DNA from: Acidobacteriota bacterium
GTDB taxonomy: Bacteria; Acidobacteriota; Blastocatellia; Pyrinomonadales; Pyrinomonadaceae
Assembly (NCBI GenBank): GCA_016713675.1
Contig: JADJOS010000001.1
Coordinates: 2,294,001-2,358,000, forward strand
DNA length: 64,000 nucleotides
Direction of reading: 5' to 3'
Part shown: piece after piece, positions 27,535 to 34,371 of the stretch
How positions within the stretch are numbered: position 1 is the first letter of the stretch
Layout: each line of letters starts with the position of its first letter
The notes under the pieces: model-generated
Told to the model about the DNA's origin: nothing
Databases searched by the model: none
The model's input: the letters and a program-made list of their open reading frames with translations, nothing else
Made by a program: the position numbers and the translations under genes

Positions 27535-28569
27535 TCACGAAAAGAGCGTTGGCTCTTCGCGGCGGTGCGGGAGTTCAAAACCGAAATGCTCATACGCGAG
27601 GCGGGTCGCCATTCGGCCGCGGGGCGTGCGGTTGATAAAGCCGATCTGCAGGAGATACGGCTCGATGATCTCCTCGATCGAATCGCGCTCTTCGTTGATC
27701 GCGGCGGAGAGGGTGCCGAGGCCGACGGGGCCGCCGTCGAATTTTTCGATGATGGTTCTGAGTAGTTTGGCGTCGCGTTCGTCGAGACCGAAGCTGTCTA
27801 CTTCCATCCGGTTGAGTGCGTCGGCGGCGACGATCTCGGTAATATGCCCGTCGTGGTCGACCTCAGCAAAGTCACGCACTCGGCGTAGCAAACGGTTTAC
27901 GATACGCGGCGTTCCGCGTCCTCGCCGGGCGATCTCGTGCGAACCGCGTTCATCGACACCGACGTCGAGGATGCCGGCAGAACGTTCGCAGATCGTTTGC
28001 AGATCGTCGACGTTGTAAAAATCCAGATGAAATATTATCCCGAACCGGCCTCTTAATGGAGCCGTGATCATTCCGGGCCGCGTAGTCGCTCCAACGAGCG
28101 TAAATTTGGGCAGTTCGAGCTTGATCGAACGAGCGGCAGTGCCCTGACCGATCATTATGTCGAGGCTGTAGTCTTCCATCGCCGGATAGAGGATCTCTTC
28201 GATCGCCGGATTTAGGCGATGGATCTCGTCGATGAAGAGCACGTCGCCTTCCTCGAGATTGGTCAATATCGCAGCAAGGTCGCCAGCCTTTTCGATGATC
28301 GGTCCCGCCGTTGTTTTTAACGACGCACCCATTTCGTTGGCAACAATATTTGAAAGCGTCGTTTTCCCAACGCCCGGCGGGCCCGTGAGCAAGATGTGAT
28401 CGAGAGCCTCGCGGCGTTTGAGGGCTGCCTTCATAAAGACACGAAGGTTCTCTTTCACCTTCTGCTGGCCGATATATTCGCTGAGCTGCGCCGGGCGCAA
28501 ACTGGCATCGAACTGAGTTTCCTCATCCGTGCCGCCCGAGCGAATATCGATTGCTTCACTGCTCTGCAT
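27535..28569 (-). CDS. ruvB: Holliday junction branch migration ATPase RuvB
   Basis: Hexameric AAA+ motor that drives branch migration with RuvA at Holliday junctions. The 344-residue protein has the family N-terminus (RPAQLSEYIGQQKVKENLRV), Walker A GPPGVGKTT near residue 62, Walker B FIDEIHRLNP near 113, sensor-1 region VGATTRPG near 157, an arginine-finger segment APLRGRFG and the C-terminal winged helix (GFINRTPRGRMAT). It lies 12 bases downstream of the CPBP gene, with ruvA one gene further upstream on the same strand; ruvC is not in the window. Confidence 0.97.
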   Translation of the reverse strand: MQSSEAIDIRSGGTDEETQFDASLRPAQLSEYIGQQKVKENLRVFMKAALKRREALDHILLTGPPGVGKTTLSNIVANEMGASLKTTAGPIIEKAGDLAAILTNLEEGDVLFIDEIHRLNPAIEEILYPAMEDYSLDIMIGQGTAARSIKLELPKFTLVGATTRPGMITAPLRGRFGIIFHLDFYNVDDLQTICERSAGILDVGVDERGSHEIARRGRGTPRIVNRLLRRVRDFAEVDHDGHITEIVAADALNRMEVDSFGLDERDAKLLRTIIEKFDGGPVGLGTLSAAINEERDSIEEIIEPYLLQIGFINRTPRGRMATRLAYEHFGFELPHRREEPTLFS

Positions 28570-28581
28570 ATTAAATACTGC

Positions 28582-29343
28582 CTAGAATAATAGCCCCTTC
28601 GCGTACAAAGCCAAAATATCCATCGTGAATGCGACGGCGCAATGCAGCACCAGCCCGAGCCAAATGTTGCCGTTCTTATAACTGAGCCATCCGAGAAAGA
28701 TGCCGGCGAAGATCGCCGCGAACGTCTCGGGCATCGGCTTTTGGAAATGGATCATGCAATACGGCACCATCATTGCGAAGATCGAATAGATACCGAGCGA
28801 CGGTTTGAGACTGTGAACCAAAAAACCGCGAAAGAAAAATTCGAGCCCGAAAAACTGCAGGAAATAGACCATTTCCCAGATCAGCAGCGTCGAACTCAGA
28901 TAAGGATCGCCATTGTAAACCTGCAAAAAGGGATACTTCGACGAAAAGCTGCCGGTCAGCGACATCAAATAGACGAGCGGCAGCATTATAGCGATGCATA
29001 CGACGAGCAGTTTGAAAAAGCCGTTCTCGATCGATAACGCCAGGCCGATCTCACTGAGCTTTCGCTTCTGTACGTACCGGACAAATAAGGCCGGAATGAT
29101 GAAATAGAAGGCCACCGAGATAAAGACCCACCAGACCAGGCTGTAGATATTGCTGGCCGTCGGGTAAACTGCCTCGACGCCGACGCTATCGAATCTTGTG
29201 CCCGACAAGATCGCAGCCAGATATTTCGGGTCTTTGAGGTACGTGATGCACGTCAATCCGACCGCCGCATAAACAAGTGCAAAGATCGCGCGCCGGTCCA
29301 GAGGAGCGATGTCGTCGCGGAGTTGTCGGGCAATTTCGAGCAT
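28582..29343 (-). CDS. CPBP-family intramembrane metalloprotease-like protein
   Basis: A 253-residue polytopic membrane protein of the CAAX-protease/bacteriocin-processing (CPBP, Abi) family. Motif 1 reads LEFFFRG near residue 164, where the consensus is EExxxRG, so the first Glu is Leu. Motif 2 MIHFQKP near 197 and motif 3 LVLHCAVAFTMD near 232 keep the two histidines and neighbouring polar residues. The altered first motif makes proteolytic activity uncertain. It sits between ruvA and ruvB in one direction and may be co-transcribed with ruvB. Confidence 0.8.
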   Translation of the reverse strand: MLEIARQLRDDIAPLDRRAIFALVYAAVGLTCITYLKDPKYLAAILSGTRFDSVGVEAVYPTASNIYSLVWWVFISVAFYFIIPALFVRYVQKRKLSEIGLALSIENGFFKLLVVCIAIMLPLVYLMSLTGSFSSKYPFLQVYNGDPYLSSTLLIWEMVYFLQFFGLEFFFRGFLVHSLKPSLGIYSIFAMMVPYCMIHFQKPMPETFAAIFAGIFLGWLSYKNGNIWLGLVLHCAVAFTMDILALYAKGLLF

Positions 29344-29359
29344 GATCTGTTGCGTAAGG

Positions 29360-29421
29360 CGCGCCCGTTAGTAAGGGCGTAACATTCAGCTTGAGTGAAT
29401 CGCCCTTACTAACGTGCGGGC
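29360..29421. repeat. Dispersed palindromic element (complete)
   Basis: Left arm CGCCCGTTAGTAAGGGCG and right arm CGCCCTTACTAACGTGCGGG, about 21 bases apart, form a strong foldback between ruvA and the CPBP gene. One arm recurs at 15722-15741. It could act as a transcript-stabilising hairpin or attenuator for the ruvA-to-ruvB unit, and looks like a REP-type repeat. Confidence 0.75.
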
Positions 29422-29428
29422 TTTTGCA

Positions 29429-30040
29429 TTACTTTGCTAAAACTTGCAGACTTCGCCTTAGCAGTTTTTGCACGGTTGCATCGGTCACTTCCTTGGCGGC
29501 GACCTGTAGTGCTTTTTCGGCAGCATTTCGTTGATAGCCAAGATTAACGAGAGCAGACAGTGCGTCCTCGAAAACATCGTCCATCGGAGTCGCACCGGTC
29601 GTCGCTGCATCTAGTGCCGAGGTGCCCTCGACGCTTGTCTGGCCAACCTTGTCGCGAAGCTCGATCACCATTCGCTCGGCCGTTTTGCGTCCCACGCCGG
29701 GGATCGTTGATAGTTTTGCGAGGTCTTCGGTACGGAGAGCGAGGATCAATTCGTCCGCACTCATGCCTGACAACATCGCGATGCCTGATTTTGCACCGAT
29801 GCCCTGGACCGAGATCAGGCGAAGGTAAAGCTCGCGTTCGCGGTTCGTTTTGAAACCGAATAGCTGGATCGCATCTTCGCGAACATGCGTGTAGATCCTC
29901 AACTGCACGTCGCTGCCGATGTCGCCGATCTCGTAAAATGTTGACAGCGGTATCGACACTTCGTAACCGACGCCGCCGACATCGACGATCAGCGTATTTG
30001 CTTGCTTCTCTAATAGTTTACCGGAAAGATATGCGATCAT
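29429..30040 (-). CDS. ruvA: Holliday junction DNA helicase subunit RuvA
   Basis: Binds the four-way junction and loads RuvB. The frame runs from 30145, but the family start is the ATG at 30040 (MIAYLSGKLLEKQ), giving 203 residues, the normal length. Domain I is the OB fold (IVDVGGVGYEVSIPLSTFYEI), domain II holds two HhH motifs (ISVQGIGAKSGIAML, STIPGVGRKTAERMV), and domain III is the C-terminal three-helix RuvB-binding module (DALSALVNLGYQRNAAEKAL). Confidence 0.96.
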   Translation of the reverse strand: MIAYLSGKLLEKQANTLIVDVGGVGYEVSIPLSTFYEIGDIGSDVQLRIYTHVREDAIQLFGFKTNRERELYLRLISVQGIGAKSGIAMLSGMSADELILALRTEDLAKLSTIPGVGRKTAERMVIELRDKVGQTSVEGTSALDAATTGATPMDDVFEDALSALVNLGYQRNAAEKALQVAAKEVTDATVQKLLRRSLQVLAK

Positions 30041-30151
30041 TGTTTCACGCTTGAAACGAGAATTGTAAAGGAAAATCGCGAATTGGGCAACGCATCGGAG
30101 CATTTCCGTCATCATTACTATCGCTACGCTTGCGCTTGATTTCACAATTTG

Positions 30152-30168
30152 TTGTGATAGTTATCACA
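30152..30168. promoter_or_regulatory. Rex operator overlapping the rex start codon
   Basis: TTGTGATAGTTATCACA has 7-bp inverted arms (TGTGATA/TATCACA) and fits the known Rex operator form TTGTGA-N6-TCACAA apart from its last base. Its last base is the A of the rex ATG. An overlapping TCACAA-TTTG-TTGTGA lies at 30142-30157. Autorepression relieved by NADH is inferred. TTGATT at 30136 and a weak -10 near 30158 would put the transcript start close to the ATG, and there is no Shine-Dalgarno, so the message may be leaderless. Confidence 0.65.
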
Positions 30169-30842
30169 TGATTAAGGCCGAAAAGATCTCTGAGCTCACA
30201 ACGACGCGTTTAAGCGTATATTTGCGATGTCTGAATGATCTCGCGGCGGCTGGCGAAGCGTCGGTCTCGTCTGAGAAGTTGGCGAAGAAGTTTCATCTCA
30301 ATTCGGCCCAGATCCGCAAAGATCTAGCCAATTTTGGCGAATTTGGGACACGCGGTGTTGGTTATCATGTTGAGACGCTTCGAGATCATTTGACCAAGAT
30401 CCTTGGCCTCGACCGTGAGCATCAGGTTGGAATTATTGGTGCCGGCAGACTGGGCACTGCGCTGACCGATTATTACGGGTTTCGAAAAGCGAATTTCACA
30501 GTCGCGGCACTTTTTGACGCTGATCCGAAAAAGATCGGAAAAAAAGTTGGGGATGTGGCGATTCTTGACATAAAAAACTTTGCTGCCGCTGCACGAAGTT
30601 ATAAGATAGATGTAGCCGTCATTGCTGTGCCTGCCGAGACCGCTCAAGCGGCTCTCGAAATGGTAGCAAAGGCGGGCATCAAAGCGGTTTTGAATTTTGC
30701 TCCTGTGCCGCTTAAGACCGATTCGGATGTCAAGATCAAGTCGATCGATCTAACGACATCGCTTGAGAGTCTGTCATATTTTCTCGCTAGCCAGCCGTCC
30801 GCAAACGGCGTGAATCCAAAATCGGGTAACCGACGTAAGTAG
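30168..30842 (+). CDS. rex: Redox-sensing transcriptional repressor Rex
   Basis: NADH/NAD+-responsive repressor, 224 residues. The N-terminal winged helix has TTTRLSVYLRCLNDL and SAQIRKDLANFGEFGTRGVGY, the latter being the operator-recognition and wing region. The Rossmann domain follows with VGIIGAGRLGTAL near residue 86 and the family tail region VLNFAPVPL. It starts inside its own operator and heads, in the same direction, the microcompartment gene cluster (28 bases to the next gene). This suggests that compartment expression follows cellular redox state; other targets are probable as well. Confidence 0.93.
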   Translation: MIKAEKISELTTTRLSVYLRCLNDLAAAGEASVSSEKLAKKFHLNSAQIRKDLANFGEFGTRGVGYHVETLRDHLTKILGLDREHQVGIIGAGRLGTALTDYYGFRKANFTVAALFDADPKKIGKKVGDVAILDIKNFAAAARSYKIDVAVIAVPAETAQAALEMVAKAGIKAVLNFAPVPLKTDSDVKIKSIDLTTSLESLSYFLASQPSANGVNPKSGNRRK

Positions 30843-30870
30843 TAGTAATTAATTTTTCGAGGTGATCACG

Positions 30871-31200
30871 ATGCAGTATACAGGTTTCATAAAAAGATTT
30901 TTACCGTTTGTAGCGACATTTGCAGCCGGCCTTTTCATCGCCAGCTTTTTTGTAACGATCGGGCTGCCAAAATTCGGTTCCCGACATCGTGAGAGGCGTC
31001 ATAATGAGGTCCGTGCGTTACGTGTTGAGGTCGAGCAACTTCGCAAAGAGAAGTGCGATCTTCGCAGGCAGTTGGAAGGGATGAAGTCGGAAGCTCCGAA
31101 ATTGGACACTCCGGTGAATTTGGAAGGCGATATTGAGTTTTCGGTGCCGGTTCCGCCGCCTGTCGCGGCCGCTCCGGCCGCTCCGCATCGACACCGCTAA
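30871..31200 (+). CDS. Single-pass membrane protein with coiled coil
   Basis: Unrecognised 109-residue protein. GAGGTG precedes the ATG at 30871, a better start than the in-frame GTG at 30862 that overlaps this site. One transmembrane helix spans about residues 9-28 (FLPFVATFAAGLFIASFFV), followed by a heptad-like charged segment (NEVRALRVEVEQLRKEKCDL, about 45-68) and a Pro/Ala-rich tail (VPVPPPVAAAPAAPHRHR). It lies between rex and the aldolase on the same strand, so it may belong to the compartment operon, perhaps as a membrane tether. That role is a guess from position only. Confidence 0.75.
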   Translation: MQYTGFIKRFLPFVATFAAGLFIASFFVTIGLPKFGSRHRERRHNEVRALRVEVEQLRKEKCDLRRQLEGMKSEAPKLDTPVNLEGDIEFSVPVPPPVAAAPAAPHRHR

Positions 31201-31271
31201 TATTTTCCGATAATTAAGACCGCAGGTTAACGTGTCACTCAGGTGTATGTTAATCTGTGGTTTCCTTGTTT

Positions 31272-32072
31272 ATGGACGAATCACAAGCCAGAAAACTGAT
31301 CGTTGAGGTCGGCAAGCTGCTTTACGAACGGAGCTATGTCGTTGCGTTCGATGGTAATGTCAGCATTCGGCTGGATGAAAATACCGTTCTTGCGACGCCG
31401 ACCATGACGTCAAAAGGGCGAATGACGGAAGATTGCCTGGCATTAACGGATATCAACGGTAATCCGTTAAATGAAAACCGTGCCTCGTCAGAACTCGCGA
31501 TGCATCTGTTGATCTACAAGATGCGGCCGGACATCCATGCGGTCTGTCACGCCCATCCTGCTCATGGGACGGCGTTTGCTGTTGCGGGGCTCGCGATCGA
31601 TAAACCAATACTTTCCGAAGTGGTTTTGACACTTGGGTGTGTGCCGCTGACCGGTTATGGAACGCCTTCGACCGACGAATTGACCGAGGCAATGAAGCCG
31701 TACGTTCCGCATCACAATGCTCTCTTAATGGCCAATCACGGAGCTGTCGCGTATGGTGAACATCTCTGGCAGGCATTTGACCGGCTCGAAACACTCGAGC
31801 ACACCGCAAAGATCGCGATCCTGGCAAAAGCTCTCGGCGGTGCCAACGACCTCCCCGAAGGAGCAGTCGAAAAGCTGATAGAGATCAGGGAGAAGGCCGG
31901 TTTCCTTGGCCCGAACGCCCGCTGTCAGGCTTGCGGTTATTTGCACGAAGCCGGTATCGTTTGTAACCTCGACGTAAGTTATCCGGCAAAAACTGTCTCG
32001 AACGGCACAAAGATCTCACTCAGCCGCGAAGAATTGATCGAGCTTTTGAGCAAGGCGGCCAACTTGAGTTAA
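31272..32072 (+). CDS. Class II aldolase/adducin-fold enzyme, probable microcompartment cargo
   Basis: Zn-dependent aldolase of the L-fuculose-1-phosphate/rhamnulose-1-phosphate type, 266 residues from the ATG at 31272 (a GTG at 31257 is less likely). FDGNVSIRLDEN is the substrate-phosphate region, SSELAMH near residue 74 carries the catalytic Glu, and Zn ligands are in CHAHPAHG near 94-96 and NHGAVAYG near 155. Beyond the usual end is an extension with CQACGYLHEAGIVC, a linker, and a final amphipathic helix SREELIELLSKAANL that looks like an encapsulation peptide. The next gene encodes a shell hexamer. Products would be DHAP plus lactaldehyde if it acts on deoxyhexulose phosphates; the actual substrate is unproven. 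Confidence 0.85.
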   Translation: MDESQARKLIVEVGKLLYERSYVVAFDGNVSIRLDENTVLATPTMTSKGRMTEDCLALTDINGNPLNENRASSELAMHLLIYKMRPDIHAVCHAHPAHGTAFAVAGLAIDKPILSEVVLTLGCVPLTGYGTPSTDELTEAMKPYVPHHNALLMANHGAVAYGEHLWQAFDRLETLEHTAKIAILAKALGGANDLPEGAVEKLIEIREKAGFLGPNARCQACGYLHEAGIVCNLDVSYPAKTVSNGTKISLSREELIELLSKAANLS

Positions 32073-32122
32073 ACTTATCGGACACATTGTAATCTTCTAT
32101 TACATTTCAGGAGTAAAACTAC

Positions 32123-32401
32123 ATGCAAGAAGCATTAGGAATGGTTGAAACTAAAGGGCTCGTGGCAATGATCGAGGCGTCTGACGCAATGGTCAAAGCT
32201 GCAAATGTCCAACTCGTCGGTTACGAAAAGATCGGAGCCGGATTTGTGACCGCGATCGTTCGAGGCGATGTTGCCGCCGTTAAGGCTGCAACAGATGCCG
32301 GAGCGGCAGCCGCAAGACGCGTTGGCGAACTCGTCAGCGTCCACGTCATACCGCGTCCGCACTCAAGTGTTGACGAAACATTGCCTGTCGTCAAAAAATA
32401 G
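32123..32401 (+). CDS. Microcompartment shell protein, BMC-H (hexamer)
   Basis: A 92-residue single-BMC-domain protein of the PduA/EutM/CcmK type that forms hexagonal shell tiles. The start is MQEALGMVETKGLVAMIEAS, followed by DAMVKAANVQLVGYEKIGAG, in which the KIGAGF loop lines the central pore, and the family C-terminal part ELVSVHVIPRPH. AGGAG lies nine bases upstream of the ATG. It is the only BMC-H in the window and no BMC-T is present. Ordering with the aldolase and three BMC-P genes supports one shell locus. Confidence 0.96.
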   Translation: MQEALGMVETKGLVAMIEASDAMVKAANVQLVGYEKIGAGFVTAIVRGDVAAVKAATDAGAAAARRVGELVSVHVIPRPHSSVDETLPVVKK

Positions 32402-32475
32402 GGGTCAATGGTCATTGGCCGGTGTTCAGATTTTCTGGAGCCGACAACTGACCTCTGACAACTGACCACTGCCAC

Positions 32476-32745
32476 ATGATAATCGCCCGCATATTAGGCA
32501 CGGTTGTGTCCACGCAGAAAGACGAACGTCTGCACGGCAAAAAGCTGCTCATCGTCAAGCCGATCAATCTCGACGGCACCGACCAGAGCGGCTATGTTGT
32601 GTCGGTTGATACGGTCGGGGCTGGCTTTCACGAAAAAGTGATCGTCGTCAGCGGTTCATCCGCCCGGCTCGCCGAAGGAAACAAAGATTGCCCCGTCGAT
32701 TCAGCGATCATTGGCGTGATAGATGAAATCGATTTTGTAGATTAA
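32476..32745 (+). CDS. Microcompartment vertex protein, BMC-P (EutN/CcmL) 1
   Basis: An 89-residue pentameric shell-vertex protein: MIIARILGTVVSTQKDERLH, followed by GKKLLIVKPI, VDTVGAGFHEKVIVVSG and DSAIIGVIDEIDF, all standard for the EutN/CcmL fold. The 74-base gap before it holds TGACAACTGA-type words and no clear Shine-Dalgarno. Ten bases separate it from the DUF2059 gene. First of three BMC-P paralogues in the cluster. Confidence 0.94.
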   Translation: MIIARILGTVVSTQKDERLHGKKLLIVKPINLDGTDQSGYVVSVDTVGAGFHEKVIVVSGSSARLAEGNKDCPVDSAIIGVIDEIDFVD

Positions 32746-32755
32746 GGGAGTTTTT

Positions 32756-33337
32756 ATGAGTATCAGACTATTGCCTCTTTTCTTTGTTCTGATAATCACA
32801 TGTGCATCGGCATCGGCCCAGCCTTCAATTTCAGCCGAGAAGCGGCAATTGATCGGCGAAATGGTGTTGATATTTAAGATGGACACCCTCATGGAGCAAA
32901 TGACCGATGAAACTCTGAAATCGATGGAATCGACATTTCCAATAGGTTACTCACAGGCCATCGACTCAAATCCAAGTTTGACTACCACGCAAAAAGCGGA
33001 GCTTAAAAGGGGACAGGCCGCCACTTTTGCACGCATCAGCTCGAAGTTTCGCGAACGGATAAAGACCGCTATTGATTTCAAAAAGTACATCGATGAGGCG
33101 ATCTATCCACTTTATGACAAGTTCTATTCCGAGCAGGAATTAAAGGACCTGATCCAGTTTTATAAGTCACCAACCGGCCAGAAGGTGATCGAAACCATGC
33201 CGCAGCTTTTTGCGGATTCGCAGGCTATTGCTGAAAAACTCTTGCTTCCACAGATTCTTCCGATGATCACGGAGATCGTTGAAGAAGAGTTTAAGGCATT
33301 GCCACGACTCGCATCGAAACGCGGAAAAGAGAAATAG
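32756..33337 (+). CDS. Exported DUF2059 protein inside the shell-gene cluster
   Basis: A 193-residue protein with a Sec signal (SIRLLPLFFVLIITCASASAQ) and a C-terminal DUF2059 domain (LYDKFYSEQELKDLIQFYKS then PTGQKVIETMPQL, about residues 118-152). The family is periplasmic or secreted with no known enzymatic activity. It sits ten bases after one BMC-P gene and three bases before the next, so it is certainly co-transcribed with shell genes, which is odd because shell proteins are cytoplasmic. AAGGGAG precedes the ATG. Confidence 0.85.
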   Translation: MSIRLLPLFFVLIITCASASAQPSISAEKRQLIGEMVLIFKMDTLMEQMTDETLKSMESTFPIGYSQAIDSNPSLTTTQKAELKRGQAATFARISSKFRERIKTAIDFKKYIDEAIYPLYDKFYSEQELKDLIQFYKSPTGQKVIETMPQLFADSQAIAEKLLLPQILPMITEIVEEEFKALPRLASKRGKEK

Positions 33338-33340
33338 GAA

Positions 33341-33616
33341 ATGCAGATCGCCCGCGTCATCGGAACGGTTGTCGCGACCGTCAAGAACGAAGCTCTCGAA
33401 GGGCGAAAGTTCCTGATCGTGCAGACGCTCGACGCCGACCTTAAACCAAAAGGCTCGCCGACCGTCGCCCTTGACGCCGTCGGAGCGGGCGAAGGGGAAT
33501 TAGTTTTTTGGTGTCGCGGAAAGGAAGCATCATTCCCATTCAAACGCGACGAAACGCCAACCGATTGTACGATCGTCGGGATAATCGATTCAGACTCACA
33601 CGTTTTTCAAGGATAA
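33341..33616 (+). CDS. Microcompartment vertex protein, BMC-P (EutN/CcmL) 2
   Basis: A 91-residue EutN/CcmL protein: MQIARVIGTVVATVKNEALE, GRKFLIVQTLD, LDAVGAGEGELVFWCRGKEA and CTIVGIIDS. The AGSA-type loop before the C-terminal strand is altered to FPFKRDETPTD, setting it apart from the neighbouring copies. It starts three bases after the DUF2059 stop, and its TAA overlaps the ATG of the third copy (TAATG), showing translational coupling. Confidence 0.93.
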   Translation: MQIARVIGTVVATVKNEALEGRKFLIVQTLDADLKPKGSPTVALDAVGAGEGELVFWCRGKEASFPFKRDETPTDCTIVGIIDSDSHVFQG

Positions 33617-33936
33617 TGCTGCTTGCCAGAGTCATCGGAAATGTCGTAGCTACGCAGAAAAACCAGCGTTACGAGGGAACTCGTGCGATGCTTTGCCGGC
33701 AGGTCACACCCGAAGGCGAAGATATGGACTACACCTGCATCGCTCTCGATTCGGTAAGTGCCGGCGAAGGTGACATTGTGATCATCGCCCAAGAAGGCTG
33801 GTCAGCCTCGACTGCATCAACCGGCAAGCCGGGAGCCGCAATTGACTCGGCGATCGTCGGGGTGGTGGATTACGTTGATCTGCTCGAAACTGAGAAATCG
33901 AACAAGCATTCCGATCTAACAGTTGATAGTTCATAG
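33616..33936 (+). CDS. Microcompartment vertex protein, BMC-P (EutN/CcmL) 3
   Basis: A 106-residue EutN/CcmL protein: MLLARVIGNVVATQKNQRYE, LDSVSAGEGDIVIIAQEGWS, followed by the family's STGKPGAAIDSAIVGVVDYVD. The ATG overlaps the previous stop codon. A 16-residue polar tail follows the fold (ETEKSNKHSDLTVDSS). The last codons run into repeat-like AACAGTTGATAG sequence, so the tail may be extended by spacer sequence that became coding. Confidence 0.94.
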   Translation: MLLARVIGNVVATQKNQRYEGTRAMLCRQVTPEGEDMDYTCIALDSVSAGEGDIVIIAQEGWSASTASTGKPGAAIDSAIVGVVDYVDLLETEKSNKHSDLTVDSS

Positions 33937-33943
33937 GTTCTCA

Positions 33944-34006
33944 GTTAACAGTTAGGAACTGTTAACTACAAACTAGAAAACTGACAACTGTTAGGGTCTA
34001 ACAGTT
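33944..34006. repeat. Two adjacent small hairpins of CAGTTAAC-like words
   Basis: GTTAACAGTT-AGG-AACTGTTAAC (33944-33966) and AACTGTTAG-GGT-CTAACAGTT (33986-34006), with CTGACAACTG between. The second is followed by TTG only, so strong termination is doubtful. Attenuation between the vertex genes and the helix-bundle gene is possible. Confidence 0.6.
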
Positions 34007-34017
34007 TTGAAAGAATC

Positions 34018-34371
34018 ATGGCCAAAAGCATTGCGTTGGAGAAGGCGATCCAATTTGCACTGAGGATAGTCAAGCTCTACAAGTACCTGACAGAAGAAAA
34101 GAAGGAGTTTGTGCTGAGCAAACAAATGCTTGTTTCCGGCACGTTTATAGCAAAGCACGTTAAGGCTGCGACGGTTGCCGAGAGTCGCGGGAACTTTGGC
34201 TCTGAGATGTTCAAAGGTATGCAAATGGCCTCAGATACCGAGCTTTGGTTGTTTCTCCTTCACGAAGGCGGCTGGCTTGAGGATAAATATTTTGAGTCGA
34301 TAAATACCGATTGTGTCGAAATGATCAAATTAACCGCATCGATATCCAAAACGTCACGCGAAAATGACTGA
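34018..34371 (+). CDS. Four-helix-bundle protein (23S rRNA intervening-sequence family)
   Basis: A 117-residue protein of the S23/IVP-like four-helix-bundle family: SIALEKAIQFALRIVKLYKY, LTEEKKEFVLSKQMLVSGTF, then ASDTELWLFLLHEGGWL. The family is common beside diverse genes in environmental bacteria and in diversity-generating elements (Avd-like), with RNA/DNA-binding or scaffolding roles suggested. Unlike most members the second helix lacks the SxxAN segment (it reads IAKHVKAAT). It overlaps the next gene by eight bases, so the two are coupled. Confidence 0.85.
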   Translation: MAKSIALEKAIQFALRIVKLYKYLTEEKKEFVLSKQMLVSGTFIAKHVKAATVAESRGNFGSEMFKGMQMASDTELWLFLLHEGGWLEDKYFESINTDCVEMIKLTASISKTSREND

